A stretch of 64,000 nt of DNA from Sphaerisporangium sp. TRM90804 (GTDB lineage Bacteria > Actinomycetota > Actinomycetes > Streptosporangiales > Streptosporangiaceae): positions 186,001 to 250,000 of the forward strand of contig NZ_JARWAC010000011.1 in the NCBI RefSeq assembly GCF_029846175.1, given 5' to 3'. Shown one piece after another: positions 36,807-46,138 of the stretch. Numbering within the stretch: position 1 is the stretch's first letter; each line of letters opens with the position of its first letter. The notes under the pieces were generated by a model. It ran no database searches. It was not told where the DNA came from and worked only from the letters and a program-made list of their open reading frames with translations. The position numbers and the translations under genes were made by a program.

Positions 36807-37856
36807 TTACCTCGGCCGGCCCGCCGGCGACGAGGGCGCGGGCGGGAACGGGACCGTGGTCGACTCGCGCACCACCAGGTGGCACGCGATCGCGTGGCGG
36901 CCGGGGGAGGGTGAGCCGTTGATGGCGGCCAGGAGCTTTTCGGCGGCGGACCGGCCGAGCCCTTCGAGGTTCATGTCGATGCTGGTCAGCGGGGGCTGGG
37001 CGCCCTCGGTCATGACGTCCCAGTTGTCGAAGCCGACGAGGGCGACGTCCTCGGGGACGCGGCGGCCGGCGGAGCGCAGGGCGTCGCAGACTCCGCGGGC
37101 GATCTGGTCGCTGCCGCAGAAGACGGCGTCGAAATCGGCCTGGCCGGCGAGCAGGATGCCGACGGCCTGACGGCCCCAGACCTCGCTCCAGCCGCCGAAC
37201 AGCGGCGGCGTGGCCGGGGACAGCCCCTCCTCGGCCAGCCGTTCCGTCGCCGCGGCGGCCCGCACCCGGGCCGAGTTGTGCCGCTCGGGCCCGGTGACGT
37301 GCGCGATCCGGGTGCGTCCTATGGCGAGGAGATGGTCGATCGCCTTGCGGGCGCCGCCCGCCTCGTCGGGTACCACCGAGCAGTCGCCCGGGTCCGTCGA
37401 GCTGATGAAGGCGTACACGATGGGCACCGGGAGGTCGACGCCGAGGGGAGGCCGCGCCTCGGTGCGCCGGCCGGTCACGATGATCCCGTCGACCCGCCGG
37501 CTGAGGAGCGTTCTGATGTAGTACTGCTCGCGGATCGGGTCGCCCCGTCCGTCGCACAGGAAGATCGACATCTCGCCGGCGCCCAGCGCGTCCTCCGCGC
37601 CCATCAGGACGGGGATGCTGAACCGGCCGATCGTGTCCGTCGTGACCATGCCCACCGTGTAGGTGCGGCCGGAGTGCAGGCTGCGGGCGCCGGCGTTCGC
37701 CTCGAAGCTGAGCTGCCGGGCCGCCTCCCTGACCCGCCTGCGGGTCTCCTCGCGCAACGACCCGCGCCCGTTGAGCGCCTTGGACGCCGTGCCCACCGAC
37801 ACCCCCGCCAGCGCCGCGACATCGGCGATCGTGGCGTGACGCTCCAGCTTCCCCAC
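36807..37856 (-). CDS. LacI-family repressor of the arabinoside operon
   Basis: This 349-aa protein has a LacI helix-turn-helix and hinge (TIADVAALAGVSVGTASKAL, LSFEANAGARSL) and a periplasmic-binding-protein-like effector domain (GMVTTDTIGRFSIPVLMGAE through VALVGFDNWDV). It should repress the divergent GH127-GH39-ABC operon and respond to a sugar released from the substrate. The GTG at 37856 sits 4 nt after GGAGGAAA-type sequence and starts just before the helix-turn-helix; GTG 37892 is a longer option without that site. A likely operator lies in the shared promoter. Confidence 0.93.
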   Translation of the reverse strand: MGKLERHATIADVAALAGVSVGTASKALNGRGSLREETRRRVREAARQLSFEANAGARSLHSGRTYTVGMVTTDTIGRFSIPVLMGAEDALGAGEMSIFLCDGRGDPIREQYYIRTLLSRRVDGIIVTGRRTEARPPLGVDLPVPIVYAFISSTDPGDCSVVPDEAGGARKAIDHLLAIGRTRIAHVTGPERHNSARVRAAAATERLAEEGLSPATPPLFGGWSEVWGRQAVGILLAGQADFDAVFCGSDQIARGVCDALRSAGRRVPEDVALVGFDNWDVMTEGAQPPLTSIDMNLEGLGRSAAEKLLAAINGSPSPGRHAIACHLVVRESTTVPFPPAPSSPAGRPR

Positions 37857-37949
37857 GTTTCCTCCGCTTTCCGATGCCCGTTCCTCGTCCACCTTATAGC
37901 GCCGTCGGCGGCGTCCCAGAGAGCCGCGTAACAGGGAGGAAACGTGCTA

Positions 37950-37981
37950 TTGACCCTGTTGGAAGGCGTTGGTAACGTGAC
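37950..37981 (+). promoter_or_regulatory. promoter and LacI-type operator of the GH127 operon
   Basis: TTGACC (37950-37955), a 17-bp spacer and TAACGT (37973-37978) make a strong promoter. The -10 is embedded in GTAACGTGAC (37972-37981), a dyad with the central CG typical of LacI-family operators. A repressor bound here would block the -10 directly. The transcript would have a leader of about 160 nt before the GH127 start. Confidence 0.7.
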
Positions 37982-38142
37982 GGCAATCGTTTTCCTTATT
38001 TTCCTTACCGGCTCGCTCAGCCGTGCCGCCCGCCGTTCACGCAAGTCCGCCGCCGCGCGCTCGCGCGCCCTCGGCCGAGACCGGGAGGCGGGGTGGCCGC
38101 GGTCGCCCGAGAGACCGGCACGTCACCACACGAAAGATCGGA

Positions 38143-40137
38143 ATGACCGAGCAGAAGCTGTCAGACATGCCGGCCCCTCCCGGCGGCGCGACGGCGCAGG
38201 CCTCGCCCGCTCCGCGCGGCCCCGCCGGGCCGGTCGTCCCCGGGCCGGGTGCCGTCGCCGCGCTCCGGCCCCTCGGCCTCGACCAGGTCCTTCTGCATCC
38301 GGAGGGCCTGCTCGGCCGATGGAGGCGGCGCAACGCCGAGCAGACCCTGCCGCACTGCGTGGAAAACCTGTACGGCAAGGGCAACATCGGCAACCTCCAG
38401 GCCGCCGCGGGAGAGGGGAGGCGGCCCTTCGCCGGCATGTGGTTCGCCGACTCCGACGTCCACAAGACGCTGGAGGCGGCCCTGTGGGAACTGGGAACGT
38501 CCCCCGGCGACGCCCGTCTGCGGGAGTTCGTCGAGACCACGGCCGAGTTGCTCGCCCGCGCCCAGCAGCCCGACGGCTACCTCAACTCCTACTTCACCAT
38601 CGCCGAGCCGGACGCGCGGTGGCGCAGGCCGAACTGGAGCCATGAGCTGTACTGCGCCGGGCACCTGATCCAGGCCGGGGTCGCCGCCGGCCGGGTCGGC
38701 GCCCACCCGGGCGTGCTGTCGATCGCCCGCTGCTTCGCCAACCTGCTCGTGGAGCGGTTCGGCCCGGAGGGCGTCGAAGAGGTGTGCGGGCATCCGGAGA
38801 TCGAGACCGCGCTCGCCGAGCTGTACCGGCTCACCGGCCACCGGCCCTACCTGGACCTGGCCCGGCGCTTCCTCGACCTGCGCGGGCGCGGGCTGCTCGG
38901 CGAGGGCCGGTTCGGCCCCCGCTACTACCAGGACCACGTGCCCGTGCGGGAGGCCCGGGAGGTCGCCGGGCACGCCGTGCGGCAGTTGTACCTGCTGGCC
39001 GGCATGACCGACGTCGCCATGGAGACCGGCGACCTCGCGTTGCTCGGCGCGGCCGAACGGCTCTGGGACGACGCCTTCACCACGCGGACCCACGTCACCG
39101 GCGCGCACGGCTCCCGTCACCGGGAAGAGGCGTACGGCGACCCGTACGAACTGCCGCCCGACCGCGCCTACGGCGAGACGTGCGCGGCGATCGCGAGCTT
39201 CCACTGGAACTGGCGGCTGTTGCTGGCCACCGGCCGGGCCCGCTACGCCGACGAGATGGAACGCGTACTCCACAACGCGGTCGCCCCCGCGGTGTCCACC
39301 GACGGCAGGCGCTTCTTCTACTCCAACCCTCTCCAGTCGCGCACCGGGCACGAGGGCTCGGGCGAGGAGGCGGCGTCACGGCGCCTGCCCTGGTACTCGT
39401 GCGCCTGCTGCCCGCCGAACATCGCCCGGCTCATGGCGTCCCTGCCCGGCTACCTGGCCACCGCCGACGACGCCGGCCTGCAGGTCCACCTGTACGGCGA
39501 CGCATCCCTCACCACCGCCGTGGCGGGCCGGGCGGTCAGGGTGGAGATGCGCACGGCCTACCCCTGGCAGGGCCGCGTCGAGCTGAGCGTGCACGGGGAC
39601 GACGCCCGAGGAGGGGCCCCGTGGACGCTCGCGCTCCGGGTGCCGGGGTGGTGCGAGGCGTACACGGTGAGCGTCGACGGCGAGCGGGTGCCGGCGCCCG
39701 CGCGGGACGGCTACGTCCGGCTCACCCGCGAGTGGACACCGGGCACGCGCGTCGTCCTCGACCTCGACCTGCCGGTGCGGCAGATCCGCGCGCACCCGCG
39801 CGTCGACGCGGTGCGCGGATGCGTCGCCCTGGCGCGCGGGCCGCTCGTGTACTGCGTCGAGCAGGCCGACCTGCCGTCCGGCACGGTGCTGGAGGACGTG
39901 CGGCTGGACCCCTCCGCTGCGATCACGGCGGGCCACCGGCCTGACCTTCCGGACATCCCTGTCGTCCTCGGCGCGCGCGGCCTGCTCGCCGACGCCGACG
40001 ACGCGCTCTACACCGCCGGCACAGGGCGGGAGCGGACCGGCAGCCCGCTCACGTTCACGGCGGTGCCGTACTTCCTGTGGGGCAACCGGAGCGAGGGCCC
40101 GATGCGGGTCTGGGTCCCGGTCACCACCGCGGGATGA
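38143..40137 (+). CDS. GH127 beta-L-arabinofuranosidase
   Basis: This 664-aa enzyme should release L-arabinofuranose from beta-linked arabino-oligosaccharides, such as those on plant hydroxyproline-rich glycoproteins. GH127 uses a cysteine nucleophile with a zinc site made by one glutamate and three cysteines. The matching residues are E345 and C347 in AYGETCAA and C422/C423 in SCACCPPN, with the same spacing as in the characterised Bifidobacterium enzyme. The barrel starts at DQVLLHPEGL. No signal peptide is present, so it acts on imported sugars. The ATG at 38143 has only a weak ribosome site; ATG 38167 is an alternative. First gene of the operon. Confidence 0.93.
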   Translation: MTEQKLSDMPAPPGGATAQASPAPRGPAGPVVPGPGAVAALRPLGLDQVLLHPEGLLGRWRRRNAEQTLPHCVENLYGKGNIGNLQAAAGEGRRPFAGMWFADSDVHKTLEAALWELGTSPGDARLREFVETTAELLARAQQPDGYLNSYFTIAEPDARWRRPNWSHELYCAGHLIQAGVAAGRVGAHPGVLSIARCFANLLVERFGPEGVEEVCGHPEIETALAELYRLTGHRPYLDLARRFLDLRGRGLLGEGRFGPRYYQDHVPVREAREVAGHAVRQLYLLAGMTDVAMETGDLALLGAAERLWDDAFTTRTHVTGAHGSRHREEAYGDPYELPPDRAYGETCAAIASFHWNWRLLLATGRARYADEMERVLHNAVAPAVSTDGRRFFYSNPLQSRTGHEGSGEEAASRRLPWYSCACCPPNIARLMASLPGYLATADDAGLQVHLYGDASLTTAVAGRAVRVEMRTAYPWQGRVELSVHGDDARGGAPWTLALRVPGWCEAYTVSVDGERVPAPARDGYVRLTREWTPGTRVVLDLDLPVRQIRAHPRVDAVRGCVALARGPLVYCVEQADLPSGTVLEDVRLDPSAAITAGHRPDLPDIPVVLGARGLLADADDALYTAGTGRERTGSPLTFTAVPYFLWGNRSEGPMRVWVPVTTAG

Positions 40138-40277
40138 CCGCGGCGGGCCGCGCCGGCGGACGCCGGCCGGGCCCGCCCCGCGTGGGACCGCCCACGGCGT
40201 CCGCCGTCTCGGGAGGGCCGGTCCCGTCTTACCTCCTGCTCACCCCCCATCTGAGCACAGAAAGAGCGAGGTAGCTC

Positions 40278-41999
40278 ATGCGCACACCCCGCACCACGTC
40301 GCGACGCGCGATCGGTATGACCGCGGCCCTGCTGGCCGCGGGGCTCGGCGGGCTCGTCCCCCTGGCCCCCGCGGAGGCGGCGGGGACCACCCTCACCGTG
40401 AACGCCGCCCAGCCGATCAGGCCCGTCACCCACGTCGCCGCCGGCGGCCTGTACGGCCTGGCCGAGAACAGCAGGCCGGCCGACTCCACCCTGCTGCCGC
40501 TGAAGGTCAACTCGCTGACGCAGCCCGCTCCCGGCGTGGGCCAGCGGCCCAACGGCCAGCCGCCCGGCGGCGACGCGCTGCTGGTGGCGCCGCAGGCCAC
40601 CCGGGTCGGCGCCGGGGAGTACATCCGGATGCCGGACATCTACCCCAACTTCCCCTACCGGTGGGTGAGCTGGAACGACTGGCTGGCCAAGGTGGACACG
40701 ATGGTCCGCGCCCGCCTCAACGCGACCTCGGTGACCAACGTCGTCGGCTGGGAGCTGTGGAACGAGCCGGACTGGACGTGGAACACCGCGGCCGCCGGCT
40801 CCTTCAACGACGGCTGGGTGCGCACCTTCCGGGCCGTCCGGGCGCTGGACACCACGACGCCGATCGTCGGGCCGAGCACCTCCTACTACAGCCGCTCCTG
40901 GATGACGTCCTTCCTGAACAACGCCAAGGCGACCGGGACGCTCCCTGAGATCATCTGCTGGCACGAGCTGGGCAGCCCCAACAACATCGCGGCCAACATC
41001 GCCGACTACCGCGCGCTGGAGGCGTCGCTCGGCATCAGCCCCCGCCGCATCTCCATCAACGAGTACGCCGCGACGAGCGAGGTGGACGTCCCCGGCCGGA
41101 TCGCCAGCTACGTGGGCAAGCTTGAGCGAGGCGGCGTCGAGTCGGCGCACCGTGCCTTCTGGTACGAGTACGGCACGATGAACGGCCTGGTGGTCAACAA
41201 CAACCAGCCCACCGGCACGTGGTGGCTGTACAAGTGGTACGGCGACATGGCCGGCAGGATGGTCGCCACCACCCCGGCCAACCAGTCCGGGCTCGACGGC
41301 TTCGCCGCCTACGACGGCACGCGCAAGATCGTCAACGTGGTCTTCGGCAACGAGTCCGGCACGAACACGGTGCGCGTCACGGGCATCGGCGCGCTCGGCT
41401 CCTCCGTCCGGGTGACCCTGCAGTCGACCCCCTCCAACGGCCGATTCACCGCCGTGCCGGCGCCCACCACGATCTCCACGAGCACCTACCCGGTCAGCAA
41501 CGGGGAGATCAGCGTCTCGGTGCCCAACATGTCCGCCACCAGCGCCTACAACCTGGTCGTCCAGCCGGTCAGCGGCGTTCCCTCCTACCAGCAGCGCTAC
41601 GAGGCGGAGAACGCGTCGGTCTTCCGCGCGCAGCGGCTCACCGCCTCCAGCGCGTCCGAGGGCGGCTACGTCGGGCGCATCGACAACAACACGAGCGCGC
41701 ACCGCACCGACAGCTACGTCGACTTCATCGTGAACGTGCCCACCGCCCGGTCGTACACGATGACCATCGGCTACGCCAACGGCACCGGGGCGACCTCCAC
41801 GCAGGGGCTCGCCTACAACGGCAGCGCCTGGACGACCGTGAGCTACCCGCCCACCGCCGCCTGGGGCCAGTTCGGCGCCACGGTCGCCACGACCGTCACC
41901 CTGCGGGCGGGCTACAACGTGATCCGCCTCGCGAAGGGCTCTCCCAACTTCGCCGGTGGGACCGGTTACGCGGAGCTGGACTACATCCAGCTCACCTGA
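40278..41999 (+). CDS. secreted GH39-like glycoside hydrolase with CBM35-like module
   Basis: This 573-aa secreted protein has a signal peptide (1-35), a clan A TIM barrel (about 40-345) with acid/base E163 in ELWNEPDW and nucleophile E262 in SINEYAA, a beta-sandwich domain (about 350-435), and a C-terminal module from YEAENASVF (about 438-573) that looks like CBM35/CBM6. GH39 members include arabinobiosidases and xylosidases. Together with GH127 and a transporter this suggests an extracellular enzyme that releases arabino-oligosaccharides; that assignment is inference. GAGGTAGCTC precedes the ATG. Confidence 0.82.
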   Translation: MRTPRTTSRRAIGMTAALLAAGLGGLVPLAPAEAAGTTLTVNAAQPIRPVTHVAAGGLYGLAENSRPADSTLLPLKVNSLTQPAPGVGQRPNGQPPGGDALLVAPQATRVGAGEYIRMPDIYPNFPYRWVSWNDWLAKVDTMVRARLNATSVTNVVGWELWNEPDWTWNTAAAGSFNDGWVRTFRAVRALDTTTPIVGPSTSYYSRSWMTSFLNNAKATGTLPEIICWHELGSPNNIAANIADYRALEASLGISPRRISINEYAATSEVDVPGRIASYVGKLERGGVESAHRAFWYEYGTMNGLVVNNNQPTGTWWLYKWYGDMAGRMVATTPANQSGLDGFAAYDGTRKIVNVVFGNESGTNTVRVTGIGALGSSVRVTLQSTPSNGRFTAVPAPTTISTSTYPVSNGEISVSVPNMSATSAYNLVVQPVSGVPSYQQRYEAENASVFRAQRLTASSASEGGYVGRIDNNTSAHRTDSYVDFIVNVPTARSYTMTIGYANGTGATSTQGLAYNGSAWTTVSYPPTAAWGQFGATVATTVTLRAGYNVIRLAKGSPNFAGGTGYAELDYIQLT

Positions 42000-42008
42000 A
42001 CGACCCCG

Positions 42009-42041
42009 CGCGGGATCGAGGCCTGACCGCGCGATCCCGCG
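42009..42041 (+). other. intercistronic hairpin before the binding-protein gene
   Basis: CGCGGGATCG and CGATCCCGCG form a 10-bp stem with a 13-nt loop, 10 bp after the hydrolase stop and 49 bp before the binding-protein start. It could attenuate or protect the downstream mRNA, giving the binding protein a different expression level from the hydrolases. Confidence 0.6.
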
Positions 42042-42089
42042 GCCCAGACGACGGACCGAGCCGGTGTTCCGGCTTCGAAAGGAAGACAG

Positions 42090-43370
42090 ATGGAAAGACG
42101 CCATGTGGGACGGCGGTGCCTCGGGGTCGCCCTGGCCGCCGTCACGGCGGTGAGCGGTGCCGCGGCGTGCTCGTCCGGGCCGCAGACCTCCGCCTCCTCC
42201 GGCCCGGACGCCGCGGGGTCGCCGGCCGGGGGCGGCACCTACACGATCTGGGACCCCTACCCGCAGTTCGACGACACCTCGGAATGGGTGAAGCTCCTCA
42301 CGTCCTGCGGGACCGAGGCCGGCGTAACCGTCAAGCGGACGGGTTACGACACCACCGACCTCACCAACAAGGCGCTGCTGGCGGCCCAGCAGGGCAACTC
42401 CCCGGACGTTCTGATCGTGGACAACCCGGTGGTGTCGACGCTGGCCGAGGGGGGCGTGCTCACCACGACCGCCGAGACGAAGCTCGACACCTCGGCGGCC
42501 GAGCCCAACCTGCTGGCCGCCGGGCAGACCGGTGACAAGACGTACGGCGTGCCGATCGGGGCGAACACCCTCGCGCTGTTCTACAACAAGAAGGTGCTGG
42601 CCAAGGCCGGGGTGGACGCCGACTCGGTGAAGGACTGGGCCTCGCTGACGGCGGCGCTGGAGAAGGTGAAGGCGGCCGGCAAGAAGGGCATCACGTTCTC
42701 GGCGATCGGCACCGAGGAGGGCAGCTTCCAGTTCCTGCCCTGGTTCTGGGGGGCCGGCGCGCAGCTCACCAAGCTCGACTCCCCCGAGGGGGTCGCGGCG
42801 GTGACGCTGTGGACCGACTGGCTGAAGAAGGGGTACGCCCCCAACTCGGTCATCAACAACACCCAGACGACGAGCTGGCAGGAGTTCGCGACCGGCGACT
42901 TCGCCTTCGCCGAGAACGGCACCTGGCAGCTCGCCAACGCCGAGAAGGCCGGCTTCGACTACGGCATCATCCCCGTTCCCGCCAAGGACGGCGGCACCGC
43001 CCCGGCGCCGACCGGCGGCGAGTTCGTCACGATCCCGGTCCAGAACGACCAGGCACGCTACGCCGTCTCCCAGAAGCTCGTCACCTGCCTGACCAGCACC
43101 GACAACCTTTACACCACCGACACCACGCTGTCGTACATCGCGCCGACGGCCCAGGTGCAGGACAAGCAGGTGGCGCAGAACCCGGCGCTGAAGGTGTGGG
43201 TCTCGGCGGTCAAGGCGGCCAAGGGCCGCACCAGCGACGATCTCGGCACCAAGTACCCGAAGATCTCCGAGCCCATGTGGAAGGCGGTGCAGGCCGCACT
43301 CAGCGGGGCGCAGTCGCCGCAGGCGGCGCTGACCGCCGCCCAGTCCGCGGCGGCGAGCGCCACCCAATAG
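42090..43370 (+). CDS. sugar ABC transporter substrate-binding lipoprotein
   Basis: This 426-aa lipoprotein has a basic N-terminus, hydrophobic segment and lipobox VSGAAAC with C27 as the lipidated cysteine, then the periplasmic-binding-protein fold of carbohydrate ABC systems (NSPDVLIVDNPVVSTLAEGG, YGVPIGANTLALFYNKK, FATGDFAFAENGTWQL). It would capture the oligosaccharides released outside and deliver them to the two permeases encoded next. No ATPase gene is in the operon, as is usual in actinomycetes where one MsiK-type ATPase serves many sugar importers. Confidence 0.93.
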   Translation: MERRHVGRRCLGVALAAVTAVSGAAACSSGPQTSASSGPDAAGSPAGGGTYTIWDPYPQFDDTSEWVKLLTSCGTEAGVTVKRTGYDTTDLTNKALLAAQQGNSPDVLIVDNPVVSTLAEGGVLTTTAETKLDTSAAEPNLLAAGQTGDKTYGVPIGANTLALFYNKKVLAKAGVDADSVKDWASLTAALEKVKAAGKKGITFSAIGTEEGSFQFLPWFWGAGAQLTKLDSPEGVAAVTLWTDWLKKGYAPNSVINNTQTTSWQEFATGDFAFAENGTWQLANAEKAGFDYGIIPVPAKDGGTAPAPTGGEFVTIPVQNDQARYAVSQKLVTCLTSTDNLYTTDTTLSYIAPTAQVQDKQVAQNPALKVWVSAVKAAKGRTSDDLGTKYPKISEPMWKAVQAALSGAQSPQAALTAAQSAAASATQ

Positions 43371-43397
43371 GAACGGCGTGGACGGGCCGGGGGAGGG

Positions 43398-43423
43398 CCC
43401 CGGGGCGCGTCGCCGCCCCGGGG
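43398..43423 (+). other. intercistronic hairpin after the binding-protein gene
   Basis: CCCCGGGGC and GCCCCGGGG form a 9-bp stem 27 bp after the binding-protein stop. Hairpins at this place commonly protect the binding-protein message and reduce read-through into the permease genes. Confidence 0.6.
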
Positions 43424-43463
43424 TCCTGGGCCACCCCCGGACGTCCGCCGGATGAAGGGCACC

Positions 43464-44450
43464 ATGAATCACGTGACACAGACCCCCGCCTCGTCCGTCG
43501 CGGGCGAGCGGCGGGGGCGGGCTCCGGTCCCACCGTCCCACGGCAGACGGCGCGCGGCCGTGCGGCGGCGGTGGTCCGGGCAGTGGGCGGCGTGGGCGTT
43601 CCTCGCGCCGGTCGTCGTCTACCTGCTGGTCTTCTACGCTTACCCGCTCTACAACAACCTGGACCTCAGCCTGCGCGACTACACCGTCCGGTCGTTCGTG
43701 CAGGGCGGCGCGCCGTTCACCGGGTTCGCCAACTACGGCAAGGTCTTCGCGGACCCGACGTTCGGTCCGGCGCTGTGGCACACGGTGGTGTTCACCGCGG
43801 TGTCGCTGGTGTTCCAGTTCACGATCGGGCTCGCCCTGGCGCTGTTCTTCACGCGGCACTTCCGGCTGTCGGCGACCCTGCGCGCGCTGTTCCTGGTGCC
43901 CTGGCTGCTGCCGCTGATCGTGTCGTCCTCGACGTGGTCGTGGCTGCTCAACAGCGATTCCGGCCTGGTCAACGCGCTGCTGGCGGCGTTCGGAGCGGCG
44001 CCGGTCAACTGGCTGACCTCGCCGGACTGGTCGCTGTGGTCGGTGACCATCGCCAACATCTGGATCGGCATCCCGTTCAACCTCGTCGTGCTGTACAGCG
44101 GCCTCCAGGCGATCCCGGCGCAGGTCAACGAGGCGGCCGAGCTGGACGGCGCCATCGGCTGGCAGCGGTTCTGGAAGGTGACCCTGCCCCTGCTGCGGCC
44201 GGTGTCGGCGATCACGCTGCTGCTGGGGCTGGTCTACACGCTGAAGGTCTTCGACATCATCTGGATCATGACCAAGGGCGGCCCCAGCGACTCGTCCACG
44301 ACGCTGGCGACGTGGTCCTACCGGCTGGGCTTCGGGAACCTGCTGCCGGCCTTCGGCCCCGGCGCGGCGGTCGGCAACCTGCTGATCGTCATGGCCCTGG
44401 CGTTCGGGCTGGTCTACATCTACCTGCAGAGAAGGCAGGCCTTCGCATGA
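43464..44450 (+). CDS. sugar ABC transporter permease (MalF-like)
   Basis: This 328-aa protein has six membrane helices and the cytoplasmic EAA loop EAAELDGAIGWQRFWKVTLP that docks the ATPase. The N-terminal 40 residues are basic and cytoplasmic. The ATG at 43464 has AAGGG 5 nt upstream; ATG 43452 would add four residues. It overlaps the second permease by 4 bp (ATGA). Confidence 0.92.
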   Translation: MNHVTQTPASSVAGERRGRAPVPPSHGRRRAAVRRRWSGQWAAWAFLAPVVVYLLVFYAYPLYNNLDLSLRDYTVRSFVQGGAPFTGFANYGKVFADPTFGPALWHTVVFTAVSLVFQFTIGLALALFFTRHFRLSATLRALFLVPWLLPLIVSSSTWSWLLNSDSGLVNALLAAFGAAPVNWLTSPDWSLWSVTIANIWIGIPFNLVVLYSGLQAIPAQVNEAAELDGAIGWQRFWKVTLPLLRPVSAITLLLGLVYTLKVFDIIWIMTKGGPSDSSTTLATWSYRLGFGNLLPAFGPGAAVGNLLIVMALAFGLVYIYLQRRQAFA

Positions 44451-45265
44451 GCGCCGCACGCAGTTGGGGGAAGACCGCGATCGGGCTGGTGCTGACCGGC
44501 CTGATGCTGTTCCCGGTCTACTGGATGATCAACGTGTCCTTCACCCGCGACCAGGACATGCGCAAGAGCCCGCCCCACCTGTTCCCGGTCGACGGGACAC
44601 TGGAGGGGTACCGGGCGGTGCTGGAGCAGCAGGGGCCCTACCTCGTCACCAGCCTGGTGGTCGGGCTGGGCACGGTCGCCGTGACGCTGCTGATCGCGGC
44701 GCCGGCGGGTTACTCGCTGGCAAAGCTGCGCCCGCGCGGCGGCGGGGCGCTGAGCTTCGCGCTGCTGATCGCGCAGATGATCCCGGGGATCATCATGGCG
44801 ATGGGGTTCTACGCCATCTTCCTCAGCACCGGCGTGCTCAACACGATCCCCGGGCTCATCGTCGCCGACTCCACGCTCGCGGTGCCGTTCGCGGTGCTGG
44901 TCTTCACCGCGTTCATGTCCGGCATCCCCGAGGAGCTCCTGCAGGCGGCCCGGGTGGACGGCGCGGGGGTGCTGCGCACGTTCTGGTCGGTCGTGCTGCC
45001 GGTCAGCCGCAACTCCCTCATCACGGTGTCGCTGTTCGCCTTCCTGTGGGCCTGGTCGGACTTCATCTTCGCCAGCACCCTGGACCAGGGCGGCGACCAC
45101 CAGCCGATCACGCTCGGCATCTACCACTACATCGGCAACAACAACCAGCAGTGGAACGCCATCATGGCCACCGCCGTCATCGCCTCCATCCCCGCGGCCG
45201 TCCTGCTGGTCATCGCCCAGCGTTACGTCGCCGCCGGCGTCACGGCCGGCGCCATGAAGGACTGA
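44447..45265 (+). CDS. sugar ABC transporter permease (MalG-like)
   Basis: This 272-aa protein has six membrane helices and the EAA-type loop LLQAARVDGAGVLRTFWSVV followed by LPVSRNSL. It pairs with the first permease in the importer. The start overlaps the previous stop as ATGA. It is the last gene of the LacI-controlled operon. Confidence 0.93.
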   Translation: MSAARSWGKTAIGLVLTGLMLFPVYWMINVSFTRDQDMRKSPPHLFPVDGTLEGYRAVLEQQGPYLVTSLVVGLGTVAVTLLIAAPAGYSLAKLRPRGGGALSFALLIAQMIPGIIMAMGFYAIFLSTGVLNTIPGLIVADSTLAVPFAVLVFTAFMSGIPEELLQAARVDGAGVLRTFWSVVLPVSRNSLITVSLFAFLWAWSDFIFASTLDQGGDHQPITLGIYHYIGNNNQQWNAIMATAVIASIPAAVLLVIAQRYVAAGVTAGAMKD

Positions 45266-45313
45266 TCACAACGGCACGCCCGCCGTGCTCCCGGTTCGAC
45301 CCGGCGCCGGGAG

Positions 45314-45982
45314 TCACGAGGAGTCGTCCGGGCACCTGCCGCCGGTGTAGGGCACGTTGCCGAGGTCGGCGAAGCCCGGCAGCTCAGCGGTGCCGGAGCG
45401 GCTCGCCTGTGTGTACTGGACGGCGAAGAGCACCGGAATCGGCTTCGGGCAGGGGACGAGGACGTCGAAGGTGATCGTCAGCCAGGTCGTGGCGCCCCCG
45501 GGCAGGGAATGGTCGTCGCCCGTGGCCACGGGCGACAGCTGACCGCAACCGCCCCACGTCGCGCCCCTCGCGCGCAGGCCGCGGAGAGGGAGGACCGCCT
45601 GCGCCCGCCGCAGGGTCACGGTGGCCGTCGACTGGTTGACGATCTCTATGCCGAGTTGCAGTCGATCTTTCAGCTCGACCGAGCACCGTTCGCCGGTCCC
45701 GTCCAACGGCTCGGACAGGACCGGGGCGGCGGCCGACGACGACGGCGTACCCGGCGTCGCGGTGGCGCCGCGGTGCCGGCTGCCGACCAGGTAGCCGGTC
45801 ATGGCCGCCGCGACGACGAGGACCAGAGCGAGCCCGACCGTGATCGTCCGCGGCGGACGCGACGGCTCGTCGGGCCCCGACGCGATGACGTCCGCGTTCC
45901 CCTGACCGAACTGAACCGGCGCACCCGTCACCGCGGGTCTCACGGGCCCTGGCCCAGGCTGGTCGCCGTCCCGCGCCATCAT
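45314..45982 (-). CDS. membrane-anchored extracytoplasmic protein
   Basis: This 222-aa protein has a cytoplasmic proline-rich N-terminus of about 45 residues, one membrane helix (about 47-67) and an extracytoplasmic beta-rich domain with conserved-looking cysteines (GERCSVELKD, WGGCGQLSP, LVPCPKPIPV, GGRCPDDSS) that could form two bridges. It is unrecognised. The start is ATG 45982 or 45979 after AGGATCGACTC. It is convergent with the transporter operon and divergent from the kinase-like gene. Confidence 0.65.
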   Translation of the reverse strand: MMARDGDQPGPGPVRPAVTGAPVQFGQGNADVIASGPDEPSRPPRTITVGLALVLVVAAAMTGYLVGSRHRGATATPGTPSSSAAAPVLSEPLDGTGERCSVELKDRLQLGIEIVNQSTATVTLRRAQAVLPLRGLRARGATWGGCGQLSPVATGDDHSLPGGATTWLTITFDVLVPCPKPIPVLFAVQYTQASRSGTAELPGFADLGNVPYTGGRCPDDSS

Positions 45983-46138
45983 GAGTCGATCCTAGGCCGC
46001 CCCCCGCTGCGTGGACGACCAGCTGTGCGGGCGGTCATCCCGGAGCCGAGGCCCCCGCCGGAGGCACGATCACCCGGGGTGGCCGTGCGAGGGATAAGCG
46101 AATGCGACAGCGGGTTCGCCAGTGGCAGGATGCCATGA

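Noticed and set aside
40008-44459. 1483-codon open frame on the minus strand
   Set aside because: It is antisense to five well-supported genes of the arabinoside operon, is rich in R, G, H and V, and lacks domain motifs; it results from third-position GC bias.
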